Assembly: GCA_004292515.1 (NCBI GenBank)
Contig: RDXB01000048.1
Location: forward strand, 1-42,127
Source of the DNA: Oscillatoriales cyanobacterium
GTDB lineage: Bacteria > Cyanobacteriota > Cyanobacteriia > CACIAM-69d
Length of the DNA: 42,127 nt
Direction of reading: 5' to 3'
Part shown: piece after piece, positions 25,576-33,827 of the stretch
How the letters are laid out: each line of letters begins with the position of its first letter
Numbering within the stretch: the stretch's first letter is position 1
Notes under the pieces: model-generated
Databases searched by the model: none
What the model was told of the DNA's origin: nothing
What the model saw: the letters and a program-made list of their open reading frames with translations, nothing else
Translations under genes and position numbers: made by a program

Positions 25576-25647
25576 CCAGGGTTGGCCGAGCGGGAAGGCA
25601 GCGAACTCATAATTCGCCGTAGACAGGTTCAACTCCTGTACCCTGGA
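25576..25647 (+). tRNA. tRNA with CAT anticodon, probably tRNA-Ile2
   Basis: The full cloverleaf is readable in 72 nt: acceptor CCAGGGT/ACCCTGG, D-arm GCC...GGC, anticodon stem GCGAA/TTCGC with loop CTCATAA (anticodon CAT), variable loop CGTAG, T-arm ACAGG-TTCAACT-CCTGT, discriminator A. CCA is not encoded. The first pair is a normal C-G, so it is not the initiator. The D-arm and the anticodon-loop neighbourhood resemble plastid tRNA-Ile(CAU), whose C34 becomes lysidine; elongator tRNA-Met is the alternative. Confidence 0.9.
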
Positions 25648-25918
25648 TTTCATCATTTATTCGTCTCCAGCATTGGTCTCTAGGCCGTTGCTGCAAGGCT
25701 GAGTTGATGGGGCCGATCAACAGGTTGAGCGGATCTTGCCCCAACTCCTCTGTAACGTTGCTTACTGGCGCGATCGCTGCCTGCCCCGCTTCCTGGAGTT
25801 GGGCTGGCCATCTAGGGGCGATCGAGTCGTTGCCCCCAGCGCAAAAGCGCTGAAGCGCGGGGCATTAATTGCGTTACCATCGAAGGCCCGCTCCTGACTC
25901 GGGCTTGCCTGTCGAGCT

Positions 25919-26755
25919 ATGTACCGTCCTAACCCTGAGAAGAAGCCGTTACGTCGTGCGCTGTTATTGCAGCGGCAGGTGATGCCCCAAAACCGGTGGC
26001 AAGCCCTCAGTGCGGCCCTGCGCGATCGGCTGCAAACCCTACCGGAATGGCAGCAGACCCGAGTTGTGTTTGCCTATGTCAGTCATCGACTAGAGCCGGA
26101 TATTTTGCCCCTGGCCAAGACCGAAGCGGGCCAACGCAAGGTTTGGGCCCTGCCCCGCTGCCAGGGAGACGACTTGGTATGGCACCGCTGGGAGCCGGGC
26201 GATCCACTCATACCGGGTTCCTATGGTGTGCAAGAGCCGCGCCATGACGCGCCTGTGATTGTTCCGAATGCGGCAGATCTGTTGTTGTTGCCTTGCGTGG
26301 GGGGCGATCGCCTTGGCTATCGTTTGGGCTATGGCGGTGGCTATTACGATCGCCTCTTTGCCGACTTACAGCCCAAGGCCTGCACGATCGGCTTGTGTTT
26401 TGACTTTGCGATGCTGGATACATTGCCGATCGATCCTTGGGATCGGCGGCTGGATGGGTTCTGCACCGAAACCCAGCTTTTAAAATTTGCTCCCGATGGT
26501 CCCAGCCGCATTGCGGTCACAATCAAGTTGTTTGCCGCTTACCAAGAAGCCTTTGGGCAGTCGGAGCTGATTTGGGAACTGCCGCGCGGGATTGCGGTGG
26601 CCCAGGTTTGCGACATGCTGATTCAAGAGCGACCGGAGTTGAATCGTTGGCGATCGATCACTCGCTTTGGGATTAATTTGCAGTTTGTGCCAGAAACCAC
26701 CCTGCTGCGAGATGGGGATGAACTGGTGTTGATTCCACCGGTCAGTGGCGGGTAA
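25919..26755 (+). CDS. 5-formyltetrahydrofolate cyclo-ligase fused to MoaD-like domain
   Basis: 278 residues in one frame. Residues 1-190 are a 5-formyltetrahydrofolate cyclo-ligase, which regenerates methenyl-THF with ATP: K8-K-P-L-R-R-A, later L-L-L-L-P-C-V-G-G-D-R and the signature R-L-G-Y-G-G-G-Y-Y-D-R at about 135-145. Residues 199-278 are a ubiquitin-like MoaD domain (V-T-I-K-L-F-A-A-Y-Q-E-A-F-G, ending D-G-D-E-L-V-L-I-P-P-V-S-G-G) with the terminal Gly-Gly needed for adenylation and thiocarboxylation in molybdopterin synthesis. No ATG lies at the domain junction, so MoaD seems to be made only as part of the fusion. Confidence 0.88.
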   Translation: MYRPNPEKKPLRRALLLQRQVMPQNRWQALSAALRDRLQTLPEWQQTRVVFAYVSHRLEPDILPLAKTEAGQRKVWALPRCQGDDLVWHRWEPGDPLIPGSYGVQEPRHDAPVIVPNAADLLLLPCVGGDRLGYRLGYGGGYYDRLFADLQPKACTIGLCFDFAMLDTLPIDPWDRRLDGFCTETQLLKFAPDGPSRIAVTIKLFAAYQEAFGQSELIWELPRGIAVAQVCDMLIQERPELNRWRSITRFGINLQFVPETTLLRDGDELVLIPPVSGG

Positions 26756-26761
26756 GGCCTA

Positions 26762-26895
26762 GGGGCTGTCGTTCAAGCAAGCTGAAACGGTTAATTTTCC
26801 ATGTCCCAATCGTCGTAACAAGGGGCTTAAGCCCCTTGTCCCCCACGAGCTGCTAACGGTGGAATCAGGGTTTTGGGCGATTTGACGATAGGCCC
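26762..26895. mobile_element. Family B element (TA-flanked), copy 2
   Basis: 134 bp flanked by TA (26760-26761 and 26896-26897). The left end GGGGCTGTCGTTCAA and the inverse of the right end GGGCCTATCGTCAAA agree at 11 of 15 positions. The palindrome CAAGGGGCTTAAGCCCCTTG lies at 26819-26838. It occupies nearly the whole gap between two convergent genes. Deleting it with one TA leaves the palindrome GGCCTAGGCC at the junction. Confidence 0.8.
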
Positions 26896-29800
26896 TAGGC
26901 CGCGCCGATCAAGTCGATCACGGTTTGCACGAGGGTGTCGTCTTGGAAGCTGGTTTTGGTTAAATAGGCATCGGCTCCGGCTTCTAGGCCGCGGATTCGA
27001 TCGCCCTCTTGATCTTTGTAAGAGACGATTGCGATCGGCAGGCTGTAAAGACCCGGATGCTTACGAATATTGGTCACCAGTTCAATGCCCGTCATGCGCG
27101 GCATATCCACATCGGTAATCAACAGGTCGTAGGGATGGTTGCGCACGGAATTCCAAGCGTCCATCCCATCCACCGCCACATCGACGTGATAGCCCTGATT
27201 TTCCAGAATTTTGCGCTCCATTTCGCGCACCGTAATCGAATCATCAGCAATCAGCACCCGTTTGCGCGATCGCTGCAACAGGGCCTCATGGGTGGGGGCC
27301 ACTTGTTTGGGGGTGGTGCTGTTGAGCAGGCGGTTAATCGATCGCACCAGGTCAGCCGTATCCACAATCAACACCAAAGACCCATCCTCACGTAGGGCAG
27401 CGGCGTTGATGTCTTGCACTTTGCCCAGGCGCACATCGAGGGGCCGCACCACCAAGTCCCGCTCGCCCAAAAAGCGATCAATCACCACTCCGTATTGATC
27501 CAGATCATCGCTAATCACCACCACGGAATAGGCATCGGGGGTGGCCGGTTCGCCCGCCAGTTCCAGCACTTGGTGGGCCGTGACGAGACCGACGTTGCGA
27601 TCGTCCATCACGAAATATTGGCGGTTTTCGACCATGGCGATCTCTTCCGGCGGCACGATCGCAATTTGGTCAATCCGCGCCAAGGGGAAAGCATAGGCCT
27701 CGCCAGCAATTTCCACCAATAATGTCCGCAACACCGACAGGGTGAGGGGCAACTGAAAATGAAAGCTCATGCCCTGGCCTGGCTGGGACATGGCCCGCAC
27801 GCTGCCGCCCACTTCCCGAGCCATGCTGCGGGCAATGTCGAGGCCCACGCCGCGCCCGGAAATTTCCGTGACTTGGGCAGCGGTGGAAAATCCCGGCAAA
27901 AAGATAAATTCCAGCAACTCTTCGGGCCGCATTTGCTCGACTAGCTCGGCGGTGGCCATATTTTTGCGAATAATTTTGGCGCGCAGGGCTTCGTAATCCA
28001 TGCCGCGGCCATCATCGGTGACCGTAATCGACAGCATCCCGCCGCGATGGAAGGATTCTAGGCGAATCGTGCCTTCTTCGGGTTTGTTGGCGGCCTGGCG
28101 ATCGGCGGGTAGCTCCAAACCATGGTCGACACTGTTGCGCAGGATGTGGGTGAGGGGCGCTTCCAGTTTTTTGAGGATGTCGCGATCAACCGGTGTGGCT
28201 TTGCCGACGATTTCAAACCGCACCCGTTTGCCCAGCTTGCGGGCCAAGTCACGCACCATGCGGGGAAAACCCTGCACTCCGTCGCCAAAGGGGCGCATGT
28301 GGGAAGCAATTACCTCGCGGTAGAGTCGATCGGACAGGTTGGCCGATCGCCGCGCAAACACTTCCAACTCATTCAGGCGATCGCTCAGTAAACCATTACA
28401 TTCATTGGCTTTGGCGCGGGTGGCCCGTAACTGCTCGGGCAGCAGGGGGTTGTTGGTGTGGGTGGCATCCTGCAACTGATCAAGGGCGCGGTTCAGTTCC
28501 TGTTGGCGACGCTTCAAAATCAGCAGCGAGTCGGCAAACAGTTGCAGCCAGTTGCTTTCGACGAGGGATTCACCCGCCAGCCCCATAATCCGGTTCAGGT
28601 TTTCGGCGCTGACCCGCACAACCCGATCGCTGGGCACTTCCGGCGAAATGGCTGTGGTGGGCGGCTCCGTGGTCTGGAGTCGGCCGGGGGGCGACTGGAC
28701 AAGGTGGGTGGCACTGGGGTCACCGGATCGATCGCTGGGGTGATCAGCCGATCGCTCCTGGGCTAGATCATGGGCTGGTTCATAGGCTGAATCATGCACT
28801 GGTTCATGGGCTGAATCATGGGAGCGATCGCTGGCTGAACCGCTGGAGTCGCCTTCTGGGGGCGAGGCAAGGGCGATCGGCGCTGAAACGGGAGGCGCAG
28901 GAGCCTGGGTCGCACCAGTTCGCAACAGGGCCAGCAACTGCTGGCATGTGGCTTCAAAATCTCTTTGGTGTTGATTGAGCCAATCTTGCACATTGGCTTC
29001 ATCTAACAACCGAAATCCCGCTAACAGATCTGTGCCCCGCAACAACCAATCCACCGCATCAGAATCGAGGGCGATCACCTGGTTTTGAGCCGCCACAAAG
29101 CAATCTTCCATCCCGTGGGCCAAGCCCACAGCCAGGTCAATGCCAACCAAACGCGAAGCACCTTTGATGGAATGGGCCGCACGCATCAGCACTTCCAAGG
29201 GATCAAGGGCATTGGGTTGCTCCTCCAAGCTCAATAACCCTTCCGTGAGAATGCCAACTTGGGCTTCGATTTCTAGGCGAAACAGGTCAAAAATCGAGGC
29301 ATCGGCCAAATCACTCGGATCGAGATTATTGGGATTAATTGCTGTGGGAGCAGGGAGCGAGAGGGCGATCGAGTCTTGAGTCTTTGGTGGTAAAGGTTCT
29401 GGATTTATTGAGGGATTTATTGAGGAATTTATTAGGGGATTTATTAGGGGATTGAGCGGGAGATTTATTGGAGAATCTGTTGGGAAATTTGTTGGGGTAG
29501 CTGTTGAGAAACTTTCTGGAGTTTGAGTGGGAAAATTCAGTAAAGAATCTGTTGGGAAATAGGCTGAAGCATCTGTCAATGACTGCGGGGATGATGGCGG
29601 GGCGATCAGATCGATCGGCGTGAGATCGTTCGCTTTAGGAATCCAGGCTGGAGCCAAGGCCGCCCCACTCAAAGAGGTCATCGGTGTAACATCCGTTGCG
29701 ATCGCCCCTCCCTGAGTCTGGCTCCATTGGGTAATTTCAAAAGCAGTGACCTGTAGCTCGGCAGCGCGATCGCGTAACCAAAGGCTCAGGTGATCTGGGG

Positions 29801-30188
29801 CGATCGTGCCCAGTTCGATCAACAACGCCGTGCCGCGCCACACATCATGAGGGATCAACGGTGTAGATGCACTGATAGCCGTGCTGGACTTGGGCTGCTG
29901 ACATAGGTTAGCCACTGCGCTGGCCAGTTGGGCAATGTCTTGCAGCTCCACCAAGGCCGCCACCGAAGCGATCGACCTTGCCGCCCGCCCCATGGTCGAT
30001 CGGCCCGCCTGGGATTGCCAATCTTGGCGCAGAAGTTGTAACCCATCTTGCAACCGGGCCGCTTGCCGAGCCATCTCATCACAAAACAATTCGGCCACCG
30101 ATTGAGCCGTTGATTGCTCGACAGGTTGTGCAGGGAAGTCTGGCTCAGAGGGTGACATGGATTCGGGTTCTGGCGCGCAATCGATCAT
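26895..30188 (-). CDS. CheA-type hybrid histidine kinase (Hpt-CheA-CheW-REC)
   Basis: 1097 residues. Residues 33-155 resemble an Hpt domain, but the phospho-His position is Arg (A-A-R71-S-I). A low-complexity Pro/Asn/Ile linker (211-265) follows, then an intact Hpt domain with H339 (A-A-H339-S-I-K-G-A), an acidic/His-rich linker (445-520), a dimerization region, and the ATPase with N-box H681-I-L-R-N-S-V-D-H-G, G1 D726-G-R-G-M and G2 G778-R-G-V-G-L-D. A CheW-like domain (about 815-955) precedes the REC domain (976-1095, phospho-acceptor D1026). It is the last gene of the chemosensory cluster. Such kinases act in pilus motility, phototaxis or Wsp-type surface signalling. Confidence 0.93.
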   Translation of the reverse strand: MIDCAPEPESMSPSEPDFPAQPVEQSTAQSVAELFCDEMARQAARLQDGLQLLRQDWQSQAGRSTMGRAARSIASVAALVELQDIAQLASAVANLCQQPKSSTAISASTPLIPHDVWRGTALLIELGTIAPDHLSLWLRDRAAELQVTAFEITQWSQTQGGAIATDVTPMTSLSGAALAPAWIPKANDLTPIDLIAPPSSPQSLTDASAYFPTDSLLNFPTQTPESFSTATPTNFPTDSPINLPLNPLINPLINSSINPSINPEPLPPKTQDSIALSLPAPTAINPNNLDPSDLADASIFDLFRLEIEAQVGILTEGLLSLEEQPNALDPLEVLMRAAHSIKGASRLVGIDLAVGLAHGMEDCFVAAQNQVIALDSDAVDWLLRGTDLLAGFRLLDEANVQDWLNQHQRDFEATCQQLLALLRTGATQAPAPPVSAPIALASPPEGDSSGSASDRSHDSAHEPVHDSAYEPAHDLAQERSADHPSDRSGDPSATHLVQSPPGRLQTTEPPTTAISPEVPSDRVVRVSAENLNRIMGLAGESLVESNWLQLFADSLLILKRRQQELNRALDQLQDATHTNNPLLPEQLRATRAKANECNGLLSDRLNELEVFARRSANLSDRLYREVIASHMRPFGDGVQGFPRMVRDLARKLGKRVRFEIVGKATPVDRDILKKLEAPLTHILRNSVDHGLELPADRQAANKPEEGTIRLESFHRGGMLSITVTDDGRGMDYEALRAKIIRKNMATAELVEQMRPEELLEFIFLPGFSTAAQVTEISGRGVGLDIARSMAREVGGSVRAMSQPGQGMSFHFQLPLTLSVLRTLLVEIAGEAYAFPLARIDQIAIVPPEEIAMVENRQYFVMDDRNVGLVTAHQVLELAGEPATPDAYSVVVISDDLDQYGVVIDRFLGERDLVVRPLDVRLGKVQDINAAALREDGSLVLIVDTADLVRSINRLLNSTTPKQVAPTHEALLQRSRKRVLIADDSITVREMERKILENQGYHVDVAVDGMDAWNSVRNHPYDLLITDVDMPRMTGIELVTNIRKHPGLYSLPIAIVSYKDQEGDRIRGLEAGADAYLTKTSFQDDTLVQTVIDLIGAA

Positions 30189-30227
30189 GGTTTAGAACAT
30201 GGGTCAACAAGAAACATCATCAATACT

Positions 30228-30273
30228 CTGAATATTTAGTCGTGGATATTCTGAATATTTAGTCGTGGATATT
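30228..30273. repeat. 23-bp tandem duplication
   Basis: The sequence CTGAATATTTAGTCGTGG plus ATATT is present twice in a row between the cheW-like gene and the hybrid kinase gene. Confidence 0.9.
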
Positions 30274-30375
30274 AGGTTGTAAGTATCTGGTCGCAAATAT
30301 AAGAATTGGGGTCTTGAGTTTGCGATTCAAGTTCTGAGATTTGCAGCTCAAGATCTGGGTTTTAAAATCCAAACC

Positions 30376-31134
30376 TTACAGAATCTTTTGTGCGAGAGCA
30401 TGGGAAAGCAAATCCCAATCGAGGTAACTCACCTTTTGATGATTCCAGTTAAAAATTCCCCTGGTATAAGATTCTGATGCTTTGACGATCGAGACTGGCG
30501 AATTGTGCAAATCATCCGCCAAAAATCGCTGAACACCGTAGACTTCATCCGCCGAAAATGCCCAGGCACTCCCGGCTTGGGAAACAACAACGGTTCGACA
30601 ACTACTACCTCGATCGCTCGATTTTTCGCCCCCCAACGGATTGTCAATTCCTAGCAATGCAGCCAAAGAGACATAGGGCAAAATTTCACCTCGCACATTG
30701 GTTAAGCCCAAAAAAAGCTTCGTGGTGCGGTGGGGCAGGGTATGAATGGGGCAGGGCAACGTCACTTCTTGAAAGACGCGCACCGGCAACGCCAACAGCT
30801 CCTGACCTAAGCGAAAGATAATTGCTGAAACCACTTCAGCCGATCGCACCAGCACATCACTTTCCGGCAGCCCATCGGCCGCCATTTCTGCGAGGATTCT
30901 CGTCCAGGCTTCCAGGTAATCTTGGGGGGCAGCGCGTTCTAATAGTCCCCGCCCCGCCGATGAATAAACCGGGCAATTGCGACAGTGGATATGTTGCTTG
31001 AGTTCTAGACAATGGCGATTTCCCCAAACCCCGATCGCATTCCAGCAGTCACGAACGGGGGCTAAACCAGGGCGATCAGCCACGGTAGATTGGTCAATAG
31101 GAGGAAGAGTATCAAGCCAAGCGCGATCGTCCAT
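30376..31134 (-). CDS. CheW-domain protein with Cys-rich N-terminus (WspD-like)
   Basis: 252 residues. The N-terminus contains C30-W-N-A-I-G-V-W-G and C42, then H50-C51-R-N-C54-P-V-Y-S, a Cys motif I recall from WspD-like and related CheW proteins, possibly a metal site. The CheW domain follows (about 100-245; L-G-L-T-N-V-R-G-E-I-L-P-Y-V-S-L is the hallmark strand). CheW proteins couple receptors to CheA. It sits between the receptor gene and the hybrid kinase gene on the same strand, in the order of a Wsp-like array. Confidence 0.88.
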   Translation of the reverse strand: MDDRAWLDTLPPIDQSTVADRPGLAPVRDCWNAIGVWGNRHCLELKQHIHCRNCPVYSSAGRGLLERAAPQDYLEAWTRILAEMAADGLPESDVLVRSAEVVSAIIFRLGQELLALPVRVFQEVTLPCPIHTLPHRTTKLFLGLTNVRGEILPYVSLAALLGIDNPLGGEKSSDRGSSCRTVVVSQAGSAWAFSADEVYGVQRFLADDLHNSPVSIVKASESYTRGIFNWNHQKVSYLDWDLLSHALAQKIL

Positions 31135-31459
31135 AACGGAGGGTTAAGCAACAGCTTGCAGAATGAAGATAGCAAAGCAAATGGCAAAGGCAATCAGCAT
31201 CGTTCAGTCATTTAATGAAAAGCCTATGAATAAGAGACTGTAAATAAGAGCCTACACATAAAAGTCTGCCAGATACTAGGTAGTCAAAACGCTAGGTAGT
31301 CAAAACGCTAGGTAGTCAAAACACTAGGTGAAACTTCCTCAGACCTCATGCCATCAGATCTGATGAAACCAAAAGCAGTTGCCCACAGATTAGGTATCTA
31401 CAGATTAGGTATCTTAGGTATCGGCACAAGCCATTTTGGGGTTGTGCTGAATGCAGCTC
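31135..31459. other. 325-bp spacer with 16-bp tandem repeat
   Basis: No gene. Three full copies and a partial copy of RCTAGGTAGTCAAAAC occupy 31275-31334, and AGATTAGGTATCT is repeated at about 31389-31415. Other short direct repeats (AATAAGAG) occur at 31227-31256. Confidence 0.8.
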
Positions 31460-33172
31460 CTAATTCTGAACTTTGAAAGCCGCCACTTCTCGCTGCAAAC
31501 TGCGGGCCGCATCGGTCAATTGAGACAATGCACCATTGGTTTCTCGCAAGGCATCGGCAGTTTGTTGAGAGGCTTGGCTCAATTGCTCCATCGCCTCACC
31601 AATTTGTTGGGCTCCTTGAGATTGTTCCTCCATGCTGTAGCTCACTTCCGCAAAGCGCGGTGTCAGGCTTTGTACCCGACTAATTGCGTCTGCCATCTGA
31701 CCACTAATCCGCTCCACATCTTCCACGCTGTCATGGACAGTGCGGTTGAACTTATCCATTTCCATCACGCCCACCGACACCGACGCTTGCATATCTTTCA
31801 CCATTTGCTCAATCTCGAGCGTGGCGACAGCGGTTTGATCAGCAAGTCGGCGAATTTCGCGCGCCACTACCGCAAAGCCCGCCCCATATTCACCGGCTTT
31901 TTCGGCTTCGATCGCCGCATTTAATGACAGCAAATTGGTCTGGTCAGCCACTTTAGTGATTGTGGTGACGACGCTGTTAATATTACTGGCCTTTTCGCTC
32001 ATAATGCCCAGCTTGGAAGAAATCGATCGCGTCGCTTCTGTTAACTCGCGCATCACCGATTCCATATGCATCAAATCAGCTTGGCTACTGCTGGCTGAGG
32101 TGACGGTTTCTTGGGCCAGCTCCGTCACACGCTCCATGGTGGTCACCAGTTTTTGCGAGGTGACGGCAATGTTACGAGCCGTTGCTGTGACTTCATTGGT
32201 CGAAGCAGCTTGCTCGTTAACTGTGGCTTCGAGTTGTTTCCCAGAGGCAGCAATTTGGGTAATGGAGGTCGTAATTTGAATCCCTGATTGCTGCACCTGG
32301 CGAATCAGGTTATTCAAATTACGATTCATTTTAGAAAACGCCCCTTGCAACTGGCCCACTTCATCAACCGCATCAGAGGCTATGACAGTTGCAGTTAAAT
32401 CACCATCGGAAATTTGTTGGGCAACTTTCACCACACCGGCAATTTTGGCTCCTAGGGGCTTGGCGATCGTCCTGGCAAAGTAAATCCCAAATGAAATAGC
32501 TAGTAGCGGCCCTGCAATCATGCCAATAATGGCAAACAGGCTGGTTCGTTGCATTTCCGCCAAGCTTTGAATTTCTGCAGCTTTGCCCACGTCCTGATTG
32601 ATTTTCAGAATATCTAGAAGCAAACTGGTTGCTGCATCAAAAGATTGGCGATTGGCTCTTGCACGATCCTGTAGCTGTCTGAGTAGGACATCTGCATCGT
32701 TAATACGATTAGCCGGAACTGATCCGGCAACTCCACTAGCTGCCGACAACTGTTGATATTGTTGATGCAAGGTCAGCAATAGAGTGTGGTTTTGTTTCCA
32801 GTTCGCCCAAGCAATTTTTAAGGCTTGATACTTTTTCTCTTCTTCGGCAGTTAGTACCGTTTTGTCATATTCCTCAAAACCTGCATTGATTTGCTGCCAA
32901 GCATTATTAATTCGTGTGAGTTCTGCTTGGCGTTCCTGCAAGGTTGTACTGGGATTAACCAGTGCCCGTTCCGCAGATTCAATCTGGGTTTGCCCCTCAT
33001 TGACTGCCCAAATGCCGTCTAGACTTGGTGCAACGGTATTGGCAAACGTGTCAATGTGTTTACTCAGACGAAATGTGCCGCTCCAGCCGACTAGGGCCAC
33101 AACCAGTGTGATTCCACCCGTAAATCCAAAGGCTGTGATCAGGCGTTGTTCTAAGCTGAGGTTTTTAAACAT
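31460..33172 (-). CDS. Methyl-accepting chemotaxis protein
   Basis: 570 residues. TM1 (11-31) and TM2 (210-232) bracket a helical extracytoplasmic domain of the four-helix-bundle type. A HAMP domain (about 233-285) and the long cytoplasmic signalling coiled coil follow, with the highly conserved hairpin tip [14 protein letters not shown] and [13 protein letters not shown]. It should dock CheW and CheA from the two genes downstream. No CheR methyltransferase or CheB methylesterase gene is in the window. Confidence 0.95.
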   Translation of the reverse strand: MFKNLSLEQRLITAFGFTGGITLVVALVGWSGTFRLSKHIDTFANTVAPSLDGIWAVNEGQTQIESAERALVNPSTTLQERQAELTRINNAWQQINAGFEEYDKTVLTAEEEKKYQALKIAWANWKQNHTLLLTLHQQYQQLSAASGVAGSVPANRINDADVLLRQLQDRARANRQSFDAATSLLLDILKINQDVGKAAEIQSLAEMQRTSLFAIIGMIAGPLLAISFGIYFARTIAKPLGAKIAGVVKVAQQISDGDLTATVIASDAVDEVGQLQGAFSKMNRNLNNLIRQVQQSGIQITTSITQIAASGKQLEATVNEQAASTNEVTATARNIAVTSQKLVTTMERVTELAQETVTSASSSQADLMHMESVMRELTEATRSISSKLGIMSEKASNINSVVTTITKVADQTNLLSLNAAIEAEKAGEYGAGFAVVAREIRRLADQTAVATLEIEQMVKDMQASVSVGVMEMDKFNRTVHDSVEDVERISGQMADAISRVQSLTPRFAEVSYSMEEQSQGAQQIGEAMEQLSQASQQTADALRETNGALSQLTDAARSLQREVAAFKVQN

Positions 33173-33199
33173 ATTGGCGAATTGGCGAATTGGCGAATG
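33173..33199. repeat. 8-bp tandem repeat ATTGGCGA
   Basis: Three copies lie directly upstream of the chemoreceptor gene, where they could affect the spacing of its expression signals. Confidence 0.85.
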
Positions 33200-33226
33200 A
33201 CAGGTGGCGAATTCTGGGGGTGACTT

Positions 33227-33503
33227 AGGGAATGTCTGACAAGTACTTTCGGTGCGAACTAAGCACCAATAGTCGTGGCAGCAAGGGGCTTAGGGCGTGT
33301 CATCAAATGAGCTTGATTGGGGCTGGAACGACCAATTTTCCTAGCCCAACCGCCCTAGACAATTGGCTCAAGCCCCTTGCCCCTCACGATCAAGCAACGC
33401 AAGAATCAGGGTTTCAGGGATTTGATAACAGCCCCTATGCCCCTTGTTGATGTCGATCGATGGGGCATGAAAAGTATCAATCTTGGCTTTTCAGACATCC
33501 TCT
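33227..33503. mobile_element. Family A element interrupted by a family B element
   Basis: The outer ends match the family A copy at 15644-15787: GGAATGTCTGACAAGTA at the left and CTTTTCAGACATCCTCT at the right. The left arm runs through CGAACTAAGCACCAATAGTC to GCAAGGGGCTTA and stops at the middle of the palindrome; the right arm resumes at TGCCCCTTG. The inserted piece is the family B copy at 33293-33435. Confidence 0.82.
33293..33435. mobile_element. Family B element (TA-flanked), copy 3, nested
   Basis: 143 bp between TA (33291-33292) and TA (33436-33437). The left end GGGCGTGTCATCAAAT and the inverse of the right end GGGGCTGTTATCAAAT agree at 13 of 16 positions. Its own palindrome has decayed to TTGGCTCAAGCCCCTT (about 33363-33378). 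Confidence 0.82.
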
Positions 33504-33827
33504 TGTGGGTGTCTAGGGCGATCGAACGGTTTGTTTTAGTAACCACAAAACATTGGAAAATTCTTGGGAAATTCAATGTTCCAATGTCTCATGGGGTATT
33601 TAATGTTGGGGTTGGTGAGCGATCATCTGCAAGCGACGATCGCTCACGATTACCACTACACAGGCTCGACCCCACTTCCGGTTTTTACGAGCTGAATGAT
33701 CGCCATTCCATGAGCGCGGCCCCGCTGCAAACCTCTTCTAGCCGATCGCCCTAGCCCGAGTCAACGCTCGTTGGCAAAGCCCAGTGATGAAACTGATGCC
33801 AACGAGCGATTAGTTGCTGCCCTTGCT
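33504..33827. other. Spacer with two hairpins, one downstream of talB
   Basis: No gene. GTGAGCGATC / GATCGCTCAC pairs at 33615-33624 and 33638-33647. CGCTCGTTGGCA / TGCCAACGAGCG pairs at 33765-33776 and 33797-33808, just after the talB stop. The second may end or stabilise the talB transcript, although it lacks a T-run. Confidence 0.55.

Noticed and set aside
25264-25656. 130-codon reverse-strand open frame
   Set aside because: It runs antisense across the entire tRNA and repeated CCAATCCAA units.
33377-33754. 125-codon open frame downstream of the chemoreceptor
   Set aside because: Its first part lies in the nested repeat elements; the rest resembles no protein.
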